A stretch of DNA of 64,000 bases from Reyranella massiliensis 521. Lineage in GTDB: Bacteria > Pseudomonadota > Alphaproteobacteria > Reyranellales > Reyranellaceae. The notes beneath the pieces are model-generated. The model was not told the DNA's origin and did not search any database. It worked only from the letters and a program-made list of their open reading frames with translations. Each line of letters opens with the position of its first letter. Within the stretch, counting starts at the first letter, position 1. Position numbers and translations under genes: made by a program. This document shows, piece by piece, positions 17,614-26,661 of this stretch. The stretch lies in the NCBI RefSeq assembly GCF_000312425.1, contig NZ_HE997181.1, positions 468,002-532,001 on the forward strand. The letters run 5' to 3'.

Positions 17614-18255
17614 ATGAGCGACGACCGTCTCGTTCTGCACGGCAGTTTTACGTCCAGCTCGAGCTACAAGCCGATGCTTTTCCTGGCGCTGTCCGGGCTG
17701 CCGTTCTCCTTCCGCACCGTCAACCTCAAGAATGGCGTACAGAAGGAGGCCGCGCATCTCGCGATCAACCGCTATGGCCAGGTGCCGGTGCTGCGCCACC
17801 ATGGCCTGACGATCGTGATGTCGAACGTGATCCTCGACTATCTCGCGCGCACCACAGGTCATTTCGAGCCGAAGACGGAACAGCACCGCTGGCAGGCGCG
17901 CGAGTGGCTTTCCTGGGAGAACGACGCGATCACCAACGTGGCGCGCGTCCGTCACTTTGCCCGCTTCCGCCCGGATGTCTCGTCGGAGATCGTGAACTTC
18001 TTCCGGCCCCAGGCCGAGGCTGCGCTCGACTTTGCCGACAAGTCGCTCGCCGGTCGCGAATGGCTGGTGGGCGACGCCTGCTCGATCGCCGATATCGGCT
18101 GCTGGGGCCGCATGGTGTTCGCGGCGGAGGGCGGCCTGGCGCTCGACGCGCGCCCGAACCTCGCCGCCTGGCGCGATCGCCTGATGGCGATGCCGGGCTT
18201 TGCGCTACCTTATGATCTCATCCCGAAGAAAGATGCCGAGATCGCCGGGCGATAG
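17614..18255 (+). CDS. Glutathione S-transferase family protein
   Basis: A 213-residue two-domain GST. The N-terminal thioredoxin-like half shows LHGSFTSSSSYKPMLFLALS with Ser residues where the activating Ser/Cys lies, and GQVPVLRHHGLTIVMSNVIL carrying the cis-Pro and glutathione-binding Ser region. The C-terminal half is helical and contains the folding motif SIADIGCWG. The likely role is conjugation or isomerisation of electrophilic compounds in the cytosol. It is followed after 10 bases by an aromatic-type FAD hydroxylase, so the pair may form a ring-degradation unit, as maleylpyruvate isomerases do with hydroxylases; this is inference. Confidence 0.87.
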   Translation: MSDDRLVLHGSFTSSSSYKPMLFLALSGLPFSFRTVNLKNGVQKEAAHLAINRYGQVPVLRHHGLTIVMSNVILDYLARTTGHFEPKTEQHRWQAREWLSWENDAITNVARVRHFARFRPDVSSEIVNFFRPQAEAALDFADKSLAGREWLVGDACSIADIGCWGRMVFAAEGGLALDARPNLAAWRDRLMAMPGFALPYDLIPKKDAEIAGR

Positions 18256-18265
18256 GGGCTGCTCC

Positions 18266-19843
18266 ATGGTCGATGTGCTTGTTGTCGGCGCCGGGCCGGT
18301 CGGTTTGACGATGGCGGCCGAGCTTGCGCGGCACGGCGTGCGGTGCCGTATCGTCGACCGTCTCGAAAAGCCCTCGCCCTTTTGCCGCGCCATCGGCGTC
18401 ACGCCGCGTACGCTCGAAGTGTGGGACGGCATGGGCATCGCCCGGGAAATGATCGACGCCGGACTCTGGATCGATGGCCTGCGGTCGATCATTCATGGCC
18501 AGCCGCCGAACGACGTCCATCAGGATCTGTCAGACCTGCCTTATTCGCAGCTCGGCTTGCCGCAATATGAGACCGAACGTCTGCTCGCTCGCCATCTTGG
18601 CCGCTACGGCGTTGCCGTCGAGCGCGGCACTGGCCTGCACTCCCTGCAGCAGGACGACAGCGGCATCTCGGCGAAGCTCGAGCGCATCGACGGCGGCACG
18701 GAAGACGCGACCTTTCGATACGTGATCGGCTGCGATGGCGCGCATAGCACGGTGCGTCATGCGCTTGGCATCGCCTTCGAAGGTGAAGCCATGCCGATGA
18801 CGTTCATGCTGGGCGACGTCCATGTTGCGTGGGACCTGCCGCGCGGCATGGCATTGCGCGCACTGCGACTCGTCGAGGACGCAGCACCCGACATGTTCAT
18901 CGCCATTCCCCTGCCGGAGCCCGGCCGTTATCGGGTGTCGATGATCGCCTCCTCTGAGTTGACGCAAAGCAGTGGTTCCGATCACGGCATCCAGTCGGAA
19001 ACGCGCGGTCCTGCACTCGAAGACATTCAGGCCGTCGCTGACAGCCTCGTCCCCGGCAGGCCTCAGCTGTCGGACTTGCGATGGTCATCGATGTTCCGCA
19101 TCAGCATGCGGCTTGCCGCCCAGTATCGCCGCGGCCGGGTCTTCCTGGCAGGCGATGCGGCGCACATCCATCCACCGACGGGCGGGCAAGGCATGAACAC
19201 CGGCATTCAGGACGCTTACAACCTAGCCTGGAAGCTCGCGCTGGTGCTCGGCGGCACGGCTTCGGAAAAGCTGCTCGACAGCTACGAAGCAGAACGTCGC
19301 CCCGTCGGAGCCGATGTCGTTGCGCGTACGCGCGCGGCGAGTGAGAACTTTGGCCGCGAGACCAAGCCGGACCGGCTCGCCGATACGCAGGTCCGCATTT
19401 CCTACAACGCCAGCGCCTGGGTTCAGGACGATGTCGGCCACGTCGATGAAGGTCCGGCTGCCGGCGATCGCGCCCCTGACGTCACGGGATTGAGGCGTCG
19501 GGGCGTCGGCTTTCCCATCCGCCTGTTCGATATCCTGCGCGGCATCGAGCATGTTCTCCTCGTTCGCCTTGGGCGCGAAGAGGCGCCAGACCTTGCGGCG
19601 TTTGCCGGCAAGCTCTTCAGCCGTTCCGGCATGCCCCTCAGGATCGTAGGCATTGTTCAGGAGGAGAGCGTGGATGAGCAGGCGGGCATCGCGCTTTATC
19701 GCGATGCCGAAAACTCAGTCGCACACTCTTATGGTTCCGCGGCGACAGCCTTCCTGATCCGGCCCGACGGGTACATTGGCTGGCGCGGCAAGCCGTTCCC
19801 GGACGCCGGCCTCGTCGCCTACCTCGATCGGCTGTCCGGCTGA
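18266..19843 (+). CDS. FAD-dependent aromatic hydroxylase (PHBH/MhpA-like)
   Basis: A 525-residue class A flavoprotein monooxygenase. VDVLVVGAGPVGLTMAAELA is the N-terminal FAD motif, GCDGAHSTVRHALG is the DG motif that contacts FAD and NAD(P)H, and FLAGDAAHIHPPTGGQGMN is the GD motif. The C-terminal residues 400-525 form the thioredoxin-like extension seen in phenol- and 3-(3-hydroxyphenyl)propionate-type hydroxylases. It hydroxylates an aromatic ring using NAD(P)H and oxygen. ATG 18266 has AGGGG 7 bases ahead. It follows the GST gene by 10 bases, and converges on the TauD-like dioxygenase with a 6-base gap. Confidence 0.9.
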   Translation: MVDVLVVGAGPVGLTMAAELARHGVRCRIVDRLEKPSPFCRAIGVTPRTLEVWDGMGIAREMIDAGLWIDGLRSIIHGQPPNDVHQDLSDLPYSQLGLPQYETERLLARHLGRYGVAVERGTGLHSLQQDDSGISAKLERIDGGTEDATFRYVIGCDGAHSTVRHALGIAFEGEAMPMTFMLGDVHVAWDLPRGMALRALRLVEDAAPDMFIAIPLPEPGRYRVSMIASSELTQSSGSDHGIQSETRGPALEDIQAVADSLVPGRPQLSDLRWSSMFRISMRLAAQYRRGRVFLAGDAAHIHPPTGGQGMNTGIQDAYNLAWKLALVLGGTASEKLLDSYEAERRPVGADVVARTRAASENFGRETKPDRLADTQVRISYNASAWVQDDVGHVDEGPAAGDRAPDVTGLRRRGVGFPIRLFDILRGIEHVLLVRLGREEAPDLAAFAGKLFSRSGMPLRIVGIVQEESVDEQAGIALYRDAENSVAHSYGSAATAFLIRPDGYIGWRGKPFPDAGLVAYLDRLSG

Positions 19844-19849
19844 CGGTCG

Positions 19850-20734
19850 TTACGCCGCCTGCTGCGCCACTGTCGGGCCTTCGCTCATGGTGGTGGTGCG
19901 GCGCATGTCGCGCACGACATTGAGGTCGTCGAAGCGGCGCACGCGGTGCATGGTCGTGCGGTTGTCCCAGATCACGAGATCGTGCCGCGTCCAGCGATGG
20001 ACATAGACGAATTCGGGTTGCGTCGCATGTTCCATCAGATCGCGGATGAAGGCCATGGCTTCGGGCCGCGGCCAGCCGACGATGGCGCCGATATGCGCCG
20101 ACAGCAGCAACGACTTCCGTCCGGTGACGGGATGCGTGCGCACGAGACGGTGCAGCACCGGCCGCATGCTGTGGCGTTCCGCATCAGTAAAGTCGGTGAA
20201 GCCGAGCTGGCCACGCGAGTAGATCAGAGAATGCTCGCAGACGAGGTTTTCGATCTCGTCCTTTGTCGCCTGGTCGAGCGCGTCGTAGGCCGCGCGCATG
20301 TCGGCGAATTCGGTGTTGCCGCCGGCGGTCGTGGTGATGCGGCCGCTCAGCAGCGAGTAGCGCGCGGGAACGATCCGGAACGTGGCATCGGAGTGCCACA
20401 GGCGATTGCCCAGCGCCGCCATGCGGCGGCGGTCGTTGCGCTCTAGCCGCTGGTTGTCCTTGTCGAGGTTGGAGACGTCGGCGAAGGCGGCGCCCAGACG
20501 CAGAGTGGTCGCCGTCAGCGTGGTGTTGGCGCCCTCCTGCAGAGGGCCGAAATTGCGCGTGAAGGCGAGCTGCTGCTGGTCGTCGATATCCTGGCCGGGC
20601 AGCACGAGCACGGCATGCTTGTCCATGCCGGCTTCGATGGCGGCGACTTCGTCGGCCGTCTGTGGCCGGCGAACGTCGATGCCGGTCATCGTCGCGCCGA
20701 TATGGCGTTGAAGGGGATGTACTTCGATCGGCAA
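19850..20734 (-). CDS. TauD/TfdA-family alpha-ketoglutarate-dependent dioxygenase
   Basis: A 294-residue Fe(II)/2-oxoglutarate dioxygenase. The facial triad is visible: RLWHSDATF holds His and Asp, and TTMHRVRRF holds the distal His. The Arg of VVRDMRRTT near residue 279 is the probable 2-oxoglutarate anchor. The family oxidises sulfonates (taurine), phenoxy acids (2,4-D) and similar compounds. It is the last gene of a five-gene minus-strand run with an aldolase-SDR fusion, a Bug protein, an alcohol dehydrogenase and gpt. No sulfonate transporter is beside it, so taurine is not specifically supported. Confidence 0.88.
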   Translation of the reverse strand: MPIEVHPLQRHIGATMTGIDVRRPQTADEVAAIEAGMDKHAVLVLPGQDIDDQQQLAFTRNFGPLQEGANTTLTATTLRLGAAFADVSNLDKDNQRLERNDRRRMAALGNRLWHSDATFRIVPARYSLLSGRITTTAGGNTEFADMRAAYDALDQATKDEIENLVCEHSLIYSRGQLGFTDFTDAERHSMRPVLHRLVRTHPVTGRKSLLLSAHIGAIVGWPRPEAMAFIRDLMEHATQPEFVYVHRWTRHDLVIWDNRTTMHRVRRFDDLNVVRDMRRTTTMSEGPTVAQQAA

Positions 20735-20772
20735 GGGAGCCTCCCATACGGGCTCCCCGCCGATGGGCCGCT

Positions 20773-22809
20773 TCAGCGAAGAGCGGCTGCGATGTTACCA
20801 CCGTCGACGGTGATGACAGCGCCCGTCGTCTTCGCCGCTTTGGCCAGCGAAACGAAAGCCTGCGCCACGTCGTCGGCGGTCACTTCGAGGCCCAGCAGGT
20901 TGCCGCCCATGTAATCGGCTTCGCTGAGGCCACGTGCCTTGGACCGCTGTGCGATCATGTCGTCGGTCAGCAGTCCCGACCGGATGCGATCGGCGTTCAC
21001 GGCGTTGGAGCGGATGCCCTCGGCGCCATAGTCGAGTGCATACTGGCGGCTGAGGAACAGGGTCGCGGCCTTCGGCAGCCCATAGGGGCCGAAATCGGCA
21101 CCGGGATTGACTGCCTGCTTGGAGGCGTTGAACAGCAGGCAACCGCCCAGCCCTTGCGCCTTCATGATGCGAACCGCGTTCTGCGCTACGCTCTGATGGG
21201 CCCAGAAGTTGAGCTCGAAGCTCTGGCGCAGGACCGCCTCGTCGACGTCGCCGATCTTGCCCTGCCAGGCGGCACCGGCATTGGACACCACGATGTCGAC
21301 GCCGCCATAGGTCGCGGCGATCTTGTCGAAGGCGGCCCGCACTGACTTGGGATCGGTCACGTCGCAGGCGATCGCGAAGCCTCTGACCTTGGAGACGTCG
21401 CGGTCGAGCACAACGACTTCCGCGCCCTCCCGCGCGAAGGCAGCGGCTGTGGCTGCACCGATGCCCGAGCCGCCGCCCGTCACGACCACGATGCGCCGCG
21501 CCAGCGGCTTCTCTGCGGCGGCACCCAGCTTGGCCTGCTCCAGCGACCAGTACTCGATGTCGAAGATGTCCGGCTCGGGGATGCACTCGTAGCGGCCGAG
21601 CCGCTCGGCATCGGCCACGACGGCGACGGTCGTCTCCGCGAGGTCCGCGGCGATCTTGGCATCCTTCGAGCTGTTGCCGATGCCGAACAGGCCGAGACCC
21701 GGCACCAGCACGACGCGCGGGATCGGATCGAGTTCCGTCTTCGGCGGCATCTGCTTGGCGTTGTGGCGCGCGAAGTAGGCGTGATAGTCGGCGACGTAGG
21801 CGTCGAGCGCCGCCTTTGCTTCCGTGGCGAAGACGTCGAGCTTGCCTGCCTCCGGCGCCGGCGCGATCAACGGCACGCCCTTGGTGCGGATCGCGTGGTC
21901 GGGCGTCACGGGGCCCTGCTGGCTGTAGCGGGCGATGTCCTTGCCGCCGACATAGGCCAGGATTTCCGGCCCGGTGCGGAACTCGAACACGAAGCGCTGT
22001 GTAGCCTCGCGGCCGCCGTCCTTAGCCGGCAGCGACAGGAGCCCGCGCAGGATCGGCGTTACCTCGGCGACCGAGGCAATCTCCTTCGGCAGGGTCGCGC
22101 CCGCGAATATCTTGCGCGTTTCCTTGGCCAGTCGCTTCTCGGCCAAAGTTACGAGGTCGATCATGCGCACATAGGCCTCTTCGGCCGTGGCGCCCATCGA
22201 GAAGATGCCGTGCTTCAGCAGCACGAGGCCTTCCGCGTCGGGATGCGCACGTGCGATCTCGTCGGTCTTCTTGGCGAGTGCGAAGCCCGGCATGACGTAC
22301 GGCACCAGCGCCGCACGCTTGCCGAAGACATCGGCCGCAAGGGCTTCGCCGTCGGGTTGATCCGTCAGCGACAGCACGGCGTTGGAGTGCGTGTGGTCGA
22401 TGAACTTGTGCGGCAGGAAAGCGTGCAGCAGCGTCTCGACCGACGGATTGGGCGCCTTGCTGTCGAGCAGGTTGGTGCGCTGGACATTCACCATGTCCTC
22501 GTCGGAAAGGGCCTGCAGCCCCTTCAGTTCGCCGAGCGGGCCGAGCCGCACCGCCGGCAGGCCGGGCGCTTCGATCGTGCCCATGTCCCAGCCACTGCCC
22601 TTGACGCAGAGCACGTCGACCTGGGCGCCGGTGATGTCGGCCATACGGGTCTTGACCGACGTATTGCCGCCGCCGTGCAGCACCAGCCGCGGCTCGCCGC
22701 CCAGCAGGCGCGTCGTGTAGACGCGCAGCGCCAGGTCCTCGTTGATGCCTTTCGCCGCGTGCCGGGCGATCGCAGCCTTTGCGTCGTCGTCTGACCAGAG
22801 GTTTTCCAT
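20773..22809 (-). CDS. Bifunctional class II aldolase / short-chain dehydrogenase
   Basis: A 678-residue fusion. Residues 1-400 are a class II aldolase/adducin domain: LHGGGNTSVK binds phosphate, FIDHTHSNAV gives two Zn-ligand His, and LLKHGIFSMG gives a third. Residues 430-678 are an SDR: VVTGGGSGIGAATAAAFA is the NAD site, VSNAGAAW the NNAG-like motif, and YGLPKAA the Tyr-x-x-x-Lys pair. Known relatives act in rhamnose catabolism: rhamnulose-1-phosphate is cleaved and the lactaldehyde oxidised. No rhamnose kinase, isomerase or sugar ABC genes are beside it, so another substrate is possible. It lies 9 bases after the Bug protein gene on the same strand. Confidence 0.9.
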   Translation of the reverse strand: MENLWSDDDAKAAIARHAAKGINEDLALRVYTTRLLGGEPRLVLHGGGNTSVKTRMADITGAQVDVLCVKGSGWDMGTIEAPGLPAVRLGPLGELKGLQALSDEDMVNVQRTNLLDSKAPNPSVETLLHAFLPHKFIDHTHSNAVLSLTDQPDGEALAADVFGKRAALVPYVMPGFALAKKTDEIARAHPDAEGLVLLKHGIFSMGATAEEAYVRMIDLVTLAEKRLAKETRKIFAGATLPKEIASVAEVTPILRGLLSLPAKDGGREATQRFVFEFRTGPEILAYVGGKDIARYSQQGPVTPDHAIRTKGVPLIAPAPEAGKLDVFATEAKAALDAYVADYHAYFARHNAKQMPPKTELDPIPRVVLVPGLGLFGIGNSSKDAKIAADLAETTVAVVADAERLGRYECIPEPDIFDIEYWSLEQAKLGAAAEKPLARRIVVVTGGGSGIGAATAAAFAREGAEVVVLDRDVSKVRGFAIACDVTDPKSVRAAFDKIAATYGGVDIVVSNAGAAWQGKIGDVDEAVLRQSFELNFWAHQSVAQNAVRIMKAQGLGGCLLFNASKQAVNPGADFGPYGLPKAATLFLSRQYALDYGAEGIRSNAVNADRIRSGLLTDDMIAQRSKARGLSEADYMGGNLLGLEVTADDVAQAFVSLAKAAKTTGAVITVDGGNIAAALR

Positions 22810-22818
22810 GCCGAAACC

Positions 22819-23793
22819 CTACTCGCCCGGCTGGATGCCGGCATCCTTCGCGATCTTGACCCAGGTCGCGATCTCCTGCGCCTGGTAGGGCTTGAACTGA
22901 GCCGGAGTACGCGGTTCGACGGTGAAGCCGAGCTTGTCGATCTTCTCGGCGGTCTCGGGCTTGTTGAGGCTCTTCAGGATCTCGGCCGACAGACGGTCGA
23001 GGATCGGCTGGGGCGTGCCGGCCGGCGCGAAGAAGGCGGCCCAGGAGGCGGCGTTCGCATCCTTCACGCCCTGTTCTTCGAGCGTGGCGACCTCGGGCAG
23101 ATGCGGGTTGCGCTTGGGGCTGCCCAACGCCACAGCACGAATCTGGCCGGCCTTGATCTGGGCCAGCACGCTCGGCAGCGTCGAATTGGAGAGATCGATG
23201 CGACCGCCGACCAGGTCCTGCACCAGCGGCGCCGCGCCGCGATAGGGCACGTGGGTCATCTTGGTGCCGGTGCGCGCCATGAAAAGTTCGGTCGAGAGGT
23301 GCGAGCCGGAGCCGATGCCGGTCGAGCCATAGTTCAATTCGCCGGGCTTGGCCTTGGCGAGCGCGATCACGTCCTGAATGTTCTTGGCCGGCAGGTCGTT
23401 GCGCACGACGAAGACATGCTCGAAGGCGCCGGCGCCGGCCAGCGGCGCGAAGTCCTTCACCGCGTCGTAGCCCGGCTCCTTCAACATGAACATGTTGTTG
23501 CCGTGCGTCTGGTTGTTGCCGAACGTGATCGTCTGTCCGTCCGGCTTGGCCTTGGCGACATTGCGCGTGCCAATGGCGCCGGCGCCGCCCGAGATGTTCT
23601 CGACCACGACCTGCTGGCCCAGCGGGCCGGAGATATCGGCGGCGACGATGCGGGCGATGACGTCGGTCGGGCCGCCGGCCGGATACGCCACGACCATCTT
23701 GATGGGGCCAGATGGCTGCCAGGTCTGCGCGAACGCGGGCTTTGCGAAGGGCGCGGCGAGCAGGCCGGCGCTGAACAGACGACGCTTGATCAT
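22819..23793 (-). CDS. Bug/TctC-family periplasmic substrate-binding protein
   Basis: A 324-residue tripartite tricarboxylate transporter receptor-type protein. The signal peptide MIKRRLFSAGLLAAPFAKPA ends at AFA with cleavage after residue 22; RRLF at residues 4-7 resembles a Tat motif. The mature part has IKMVVAYPAGGPTDVIARI, VENISGGAGAIGTRNVA, and LNYGSTGIGSGSHLSTELF, all typical of Bug proteins that bind carboxylates between two lobes. No TctA/TctB membrane genes are in the window, as is common for orphan Bug proteins. It lies between an alcohol dehydrogenase and an aldolase-SDR gene and probably feeds or senses their substrate. Confidence 0.92.
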   Translation of the reverse strand: MIKRRLFSAGLLAAPFAKPAFAQTWQPSGPIKMVVAYPAGGPTDVIARIVAADISGPLGQQVVVENISGGAGAIGTRNVAKAKPDGQTITFGNNQTHGNNMFMLKEPGYDAVKDFAPLAGAGAFEHVFVVRNDLPAKNIQDVIALAKAKPGELNYGSTGIGSGSHLSTELFMARTGTKMTHVPYRGAAPLVQDLVGGRIDLSNSTLPSVLAQIKAGQIRAVALGSPKRNPHLPEVATLEEQGVKDANAASWAAFFAPAGTPQPILDRLSAEILKSLNKPETAEKIDKLGFTVEPRTPAQFKPYQAQEIATWVKIAKDAGIQPGE

Positions 23794-23808
23794 GGTGACG
23801 TGCGCTTC

Positions 23809-24822
23809 CTAGGCGTGAGAGATGACGATCTTGCCGAAGTGATTCTGGCTCTTGAGGTGCTGGTAGGCAGCCTTCGCTTCGGCGAACGGAAAGACTTTAT
23901 CGATGACAGGCTTGAGACCATTGGCCTCGATGGCGCGGTTCATCGCCTCGAACATCTGCTTGCTGCCGACATAGAGGCCCTGCACCCGCAGGTTCCGGCG
24001 CAGTATCGGCATGGGGTCGAGCGTCGCCATGCCCGACAGCAGGCCGATGACAGCGATCCTGCCGCCGAGCCGCGTTGCCATGAAGGAACGGGGAAGCGTG
24101 CCGGCGCCGCCAACCTCGACAGTGATATCGGCGCCGCGGCCGCCGGTCAGCTTCAGCGCTTCCTTGTCCCAATCGGGCGTGGCCTTGTAGTCGATCACGG
24201 CTTCGGCCCCCATCTTCTTCAGCCGCTCGGCCTTGGTGGCCGAGCTCGACGTGCCGATCACGCGTGCGCCGAACATCCTGGCGAACTGCAGGGCGAAGAT
24301 GGAGACGCCGCCGGTGCCCTGGATCTGCACGATGTCGCCAGCCTTGATGTTGCCGATCTCGACCAGCGCATGCCAGGCCGTGAGGCCGGCACAGGGAAGG
24401 GTGGCGCCTTCCTCGAAGCTCAGGCCGGTCGGCAGCTTTACGACGCCGTCTTCTTCCAGAACGGCAAGCTCGGTCAGCATGCCGTCGATGGCGCCGCCCA
24501 TGGCAGAGGCCATGGCCGCGTCGTCGATGTTGCCGCCGACCCATTTCTGCATGAAGCAGCCGGCCACACGATCACCCACCTTCACGCGGCTCACGCCGGG
24601 TCCAACGGCGACGACTTCGCCGGCTCCATCCGACAGGGGAATAAGGTCGGGCTTGGGGGCGGAGCGGGCGTACTGCGCCTCGATGGTGAGCAGGTCACGG
24701 TAGTTGAGGGACGTCGCGCGCACCCGAACCAGCACTTGGCGCGGGCCGGGCGCCGGGTCGGGCCGGTCAACGAGGGTGAGCGACTCGATGCCCTTGGGGG
24801 CGGGAATGACGTAGCACTTCAC
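23809..24822 (-). CDS. Zinc-type alcohol dehydrogenase / quinone oxidoreductase family (MDR)
   Basis: A 337-residue medium-chain dehydrogenase/reductase. [11 protein letters not shown] and [21 protein letters not shown] are the N-terminal catalytic-domain motifs. [17 protein letters not shown] is the NAD(P)-binding Rossmann fold near residue 165. The classic zinc-ligand Cys cluster is absent, which favours the zinc-free branch. The start overlaps the gpt stop by 4 bases (ATGA), so translation is coupled. The role in the run is probably oxidation or reduction of the compound handled by the aldolase-SDR; the specific substrate is unknown. Confidence 0.87.
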   Translation of the reverse strand: MKCYVIPAPKGIESLTLVDRPDPAPGPRQVLVRVRATSLNYRDLLTIEAQYARSAPKPDLIPLSDGAGEVVAVGPGVSRVKVGDRVAGCFMQKWVGGNIDDAAMASAMGGAIDGMLTELAVLEEDGVVKLPTGLSFEEGATLPCAGLTAWHALVEIGNIKAGDIVQIQGTGGVSIFALQFARMFGARVIGTSSSATKAERLKKMGAEAVIDYKATPDWDKEALKLTGGRGADITVEVGGAGTLPRSFMATRLGGRIAVIGLLSGMATLDPMPILRRNLRVQGLYVGSKQMFEAMNRAIEANGLKPVIDKVFPFAEAKAAYQHLKSQNHFGKIVISHA

Positions 24823-25322
24823 TGGCCACTGCCTTTCAGCTCGATGATAGTTTTCGCCATGACGGCTTCCTGATCCCAGGGAAACAGGATCCAGGTGTCC
24901 TGGCTGACCTCGGTGATGAAGCTGTCGACCGTCGGCCGGCCGGCGGGTTTTGCATAGACTGTGGCAAAATGCGCCTCGGGCAGCATTGCCCGCACTGCGC
25001 GCGCAGTGACGCCGGTGTCAACGAGATCGTCGACGATCAGCCAGTCCTTGCCCTTGTCCTGTTCGGCCGAGGTCCCCTTCAGCAGCTCGACCTTGGCACC
25101 GCGTTCCATACGGTCATAGGTCGAACAGCAAACCGTATCGATCAGCCGGAGATTGAGCTCGCGGGCCACGATGGCGGCCGGGACGAGGCCGCCGCGGGTG
25201 ATGGCGACCAGTCCCTTGAACGGCCCCAGGTCGGCCAGCCGCCAGGCGAGCGCCCGTGCGTCACGATGCAGCTCCGTCCATGAGACGGGGAACATCTTGT
25301 TGTACCCAGTGCTGCTCGCCAT
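24819..25322 (-). CDS. gpt: Xanthine(-guanine) phosphoribosyltransferase
   Basis: A 167-residue type I phosphoribosyltransferase. [15 protein letters not shown] near residues 94-108 is the PRPP-binding loop with its two Asp residues. [20 protein letters not shown] and STYDRMERG are typical of the XGPRT group, and ILFPWDQE near the C-terminus closes the base pocket. It salvages xanthine and guanine to XMP and GMP using PRPP at the inner face of the membrane or in the cytosol. The stop overlaps the downstream alcohol dehydrogenase start by 4 bases. It is divergent from terC across 122 bases. Confidence 0.92.
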   Translation of the reverse strand: MASSTGYNKMFPVSWTELHRDARALAWRLADLGPFKGLVAITRGGLVPAAIVARELNLRLIDTVCCSTYDRMERGAKVELLKGTSAEQDKGKDWLIVDDLVDTGVTARAVRAMLPEAHFATVYAKPAGRPTVDSFITEVSQDTWILFPWDQEAVMAKTIIELKGSGQ

Positions 25323-25444
25323 ACGATTTTCGCCCTTGGCTCTGTCCGGTTTGGCTTGCCCCCCGGCAGACGCTGCACTAACACCTTCGGCCGGCGCGTA
25401 GAAGCGTACCTCCTAGGGAAAATCGGGACGGAGACTGCAGAACA

Positions 25445-26170
25445 ATGGGATTTGAGCTCACGCCCGCTTTCTGGAGCGGCCTCACCCAGATCATCCTGGT
25501 GAACATTGTCCTGTCTGGTGACAACGCGCTGGTCATTGCGCTTGCGTGCCGGAACCTCGAGAAGAAGCATCAGAAGCCGGCCATCCTGATCGGCAGCGCC
25601 GGCGCCATCGTCCTGCGTATCATTTTCGTGCTGATCGTCGATCAGCTCCTGCAGATTTCCTTCCTCAAACTGGCCGGCGGCCTCCTGCTGCTCTGGATCG
25701 GCGTCAAGCTGGTGCAGGGCGAGGACGAGCATGGCGACGGCGTGAAGGGTGCCGGTTCGGTTTGGGGTGCGATCCGCACCATCATCGTCGCCGATGCCGT
25801 CATGAGCCTCGACAATGCCATCGCCATCGCCGCGGCGGCCAAGGGCGATACGACGCTCATCGTGCTTGGCCTTCTGATCAGCATTCCGCTCATCATCTTC
25901 GGCGCCACTCTGATCATGGCGCTGCTCAACAGGTTCCCGATCATCGTCGTGGCCGGTGGCGCGCTGCTGGGCTGGATTGCCGGCGAGGTGCTGGCGACAG
26001 ATCCGGGTTATGCCGACAAGCTCGCCGCGATCACGCCGCACGCCAAGACCATTCTGGAAATCGGCGGCGCTGTTCTTGTCGTCGTCCTTGGATATTTCCT
26101 GCAGTATCGCGCCAGACAGCGCCGACACGAGGACCCTGTCGATCTCGCCACCGAGAAGAGCAAGGAATAG
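25445..26170 (+). CDS. TerC/YjbE-family integral membrane protein
   Basis: A 241-residue membrane protein with seven hydrophobic helices. The family's two acidic motifs are intact: LSGDNALVIAL near residues 22-32 and DAVMSLDNAIAIAAAA near 117. TerC proteins transport or detoxify metal ions, notably manganese efflux, often loading exported enzymes. The C-terminal tail after residue 225 is basic and cytosolic. Five bases downstream lies a universal stress protein, so the pair likely forms a stress-linked operon. The upstream gap (25323-25444) shows no clear yybP-ykoY manganese riboswitch. Confidence 0.88.
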   Translation: MGFELTPAFWSGLTQIILVNIVLSGDNALVIALACRNLEKKHQKPAILIGSAGAIVLRIIFVLIVDQLLQISFLKLAGGLLLLWIGVKLVQGEDEHGDGVKGAGSVWGAIRTIIVADAVMSLDNAIAIAAAAKGDTTLIVLGLLISIPLIIFGATLIMALLNRFPIIVVAGGALLGWIAGEVLATDPGYADKLAAITPHAKTILEIGGAVLVVVLGYFLQYRARQRRHEDPVDLATEKSKE

Positions 26171-26175
26171 TCACC

Positions 26176-26607
26176 ATGGCCAAGATGAAAGCAATTCTCG
26201 TTGCGGTTGACGGCTCCGAGCCCTCCGACCGCGCCACGCAGCACGCGATCGACCTGGTCGGGTCGGGCGGCGCGGCCGAGCTGCACCTGATCAATGTCCA
26301 GCCGGCGCTGAGTGGCGCGGTGTCGGCCTTCGTGTCGCGCGAACAGATCGATGCGCACCATCGCGAGGAAGGCGAGAAGGCGCTGGCCTCGGCCGTTGCC
26401 ATTGCCAAGAAGGCGTCGGTCCCGGCCAAGACCCATATCGGCGTCGGCCGTCAGGGTGAGATCGTGGCCGATTTCGCCAAGAAGCTCGGTGCGGGCCTGG
26501 TCGTCATCGGCACCCGCGGCCACACCGGCTTCGCCGGCGTCCTGCTGGGCTCCGTGGCGCAGGATGTGATCGCCCACTCCAAGGTGCCGGTGACGCTCGT
26601 AAAGTAG
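26176..26607 (+). CDS. Universal stress protein (UspA family)
   Basis: A 143-residue single-domain UspA protein. ILVAVDGSEPSDRATQHAI is the first strand-loop with the conserved Asp. GLVVIGTRGHTGFAGVLLGSVAQDVIAHS fits the ATP-binding signature G-2x-G-9x-G(S/T), so it probably binds ATP. The start ATG 26176 has AAGGA 9 bases upstream and is 5 bases after the terC stop. It is a cytosolic stress-adaptation protein. A later frame upstream of it is only the terC shadow. Confidence 0.92.
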   Translation: MAKMKAILVAVDGSEPSDRATQHAIDLVGSGGAAELHLINVQPALSGAVSAFVSREQIDAHHREEGEKALASAVAIAKKASVPAKTHIGVGRQGEIVADFAKKLGAGLVVIGTRGHTGFAGVLLGSVAQDVIAHSKVPVTLVK

Positions 26608-26633
26608 CCATCCGAGCCCGAACATCGTAAGAA

Positions 26634-26657
26634 CGCGACCCTACAGGGAGGGTCGCG
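26634..26657 (+). promoter_or_regulatory. Inverted repeat covering the dgt ribosome site
   Basis: CGCGACCCT (26634-26642) pairs perfectly with AGGGTCGCG (26649-26657) around the loop ACAGGG. The only good Shine-Dalgarno match for the dgt GTG at 26662 (GGGAGGG, 26646-26652) lies in the loop and 3' arm. Folding would therefore hide it. No T-run follows, so it is not a typical intrinsic terminator. Confidence 0.45.
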
Positions 26658-26661
26658 AAGC

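Noticed and set aside
25323..25444. yybP-ykoY manganese riboswitch ahead of terC
   Set aside because: None of the conserved yybP-ykoY core elements is recognisable in this 122-base gap.
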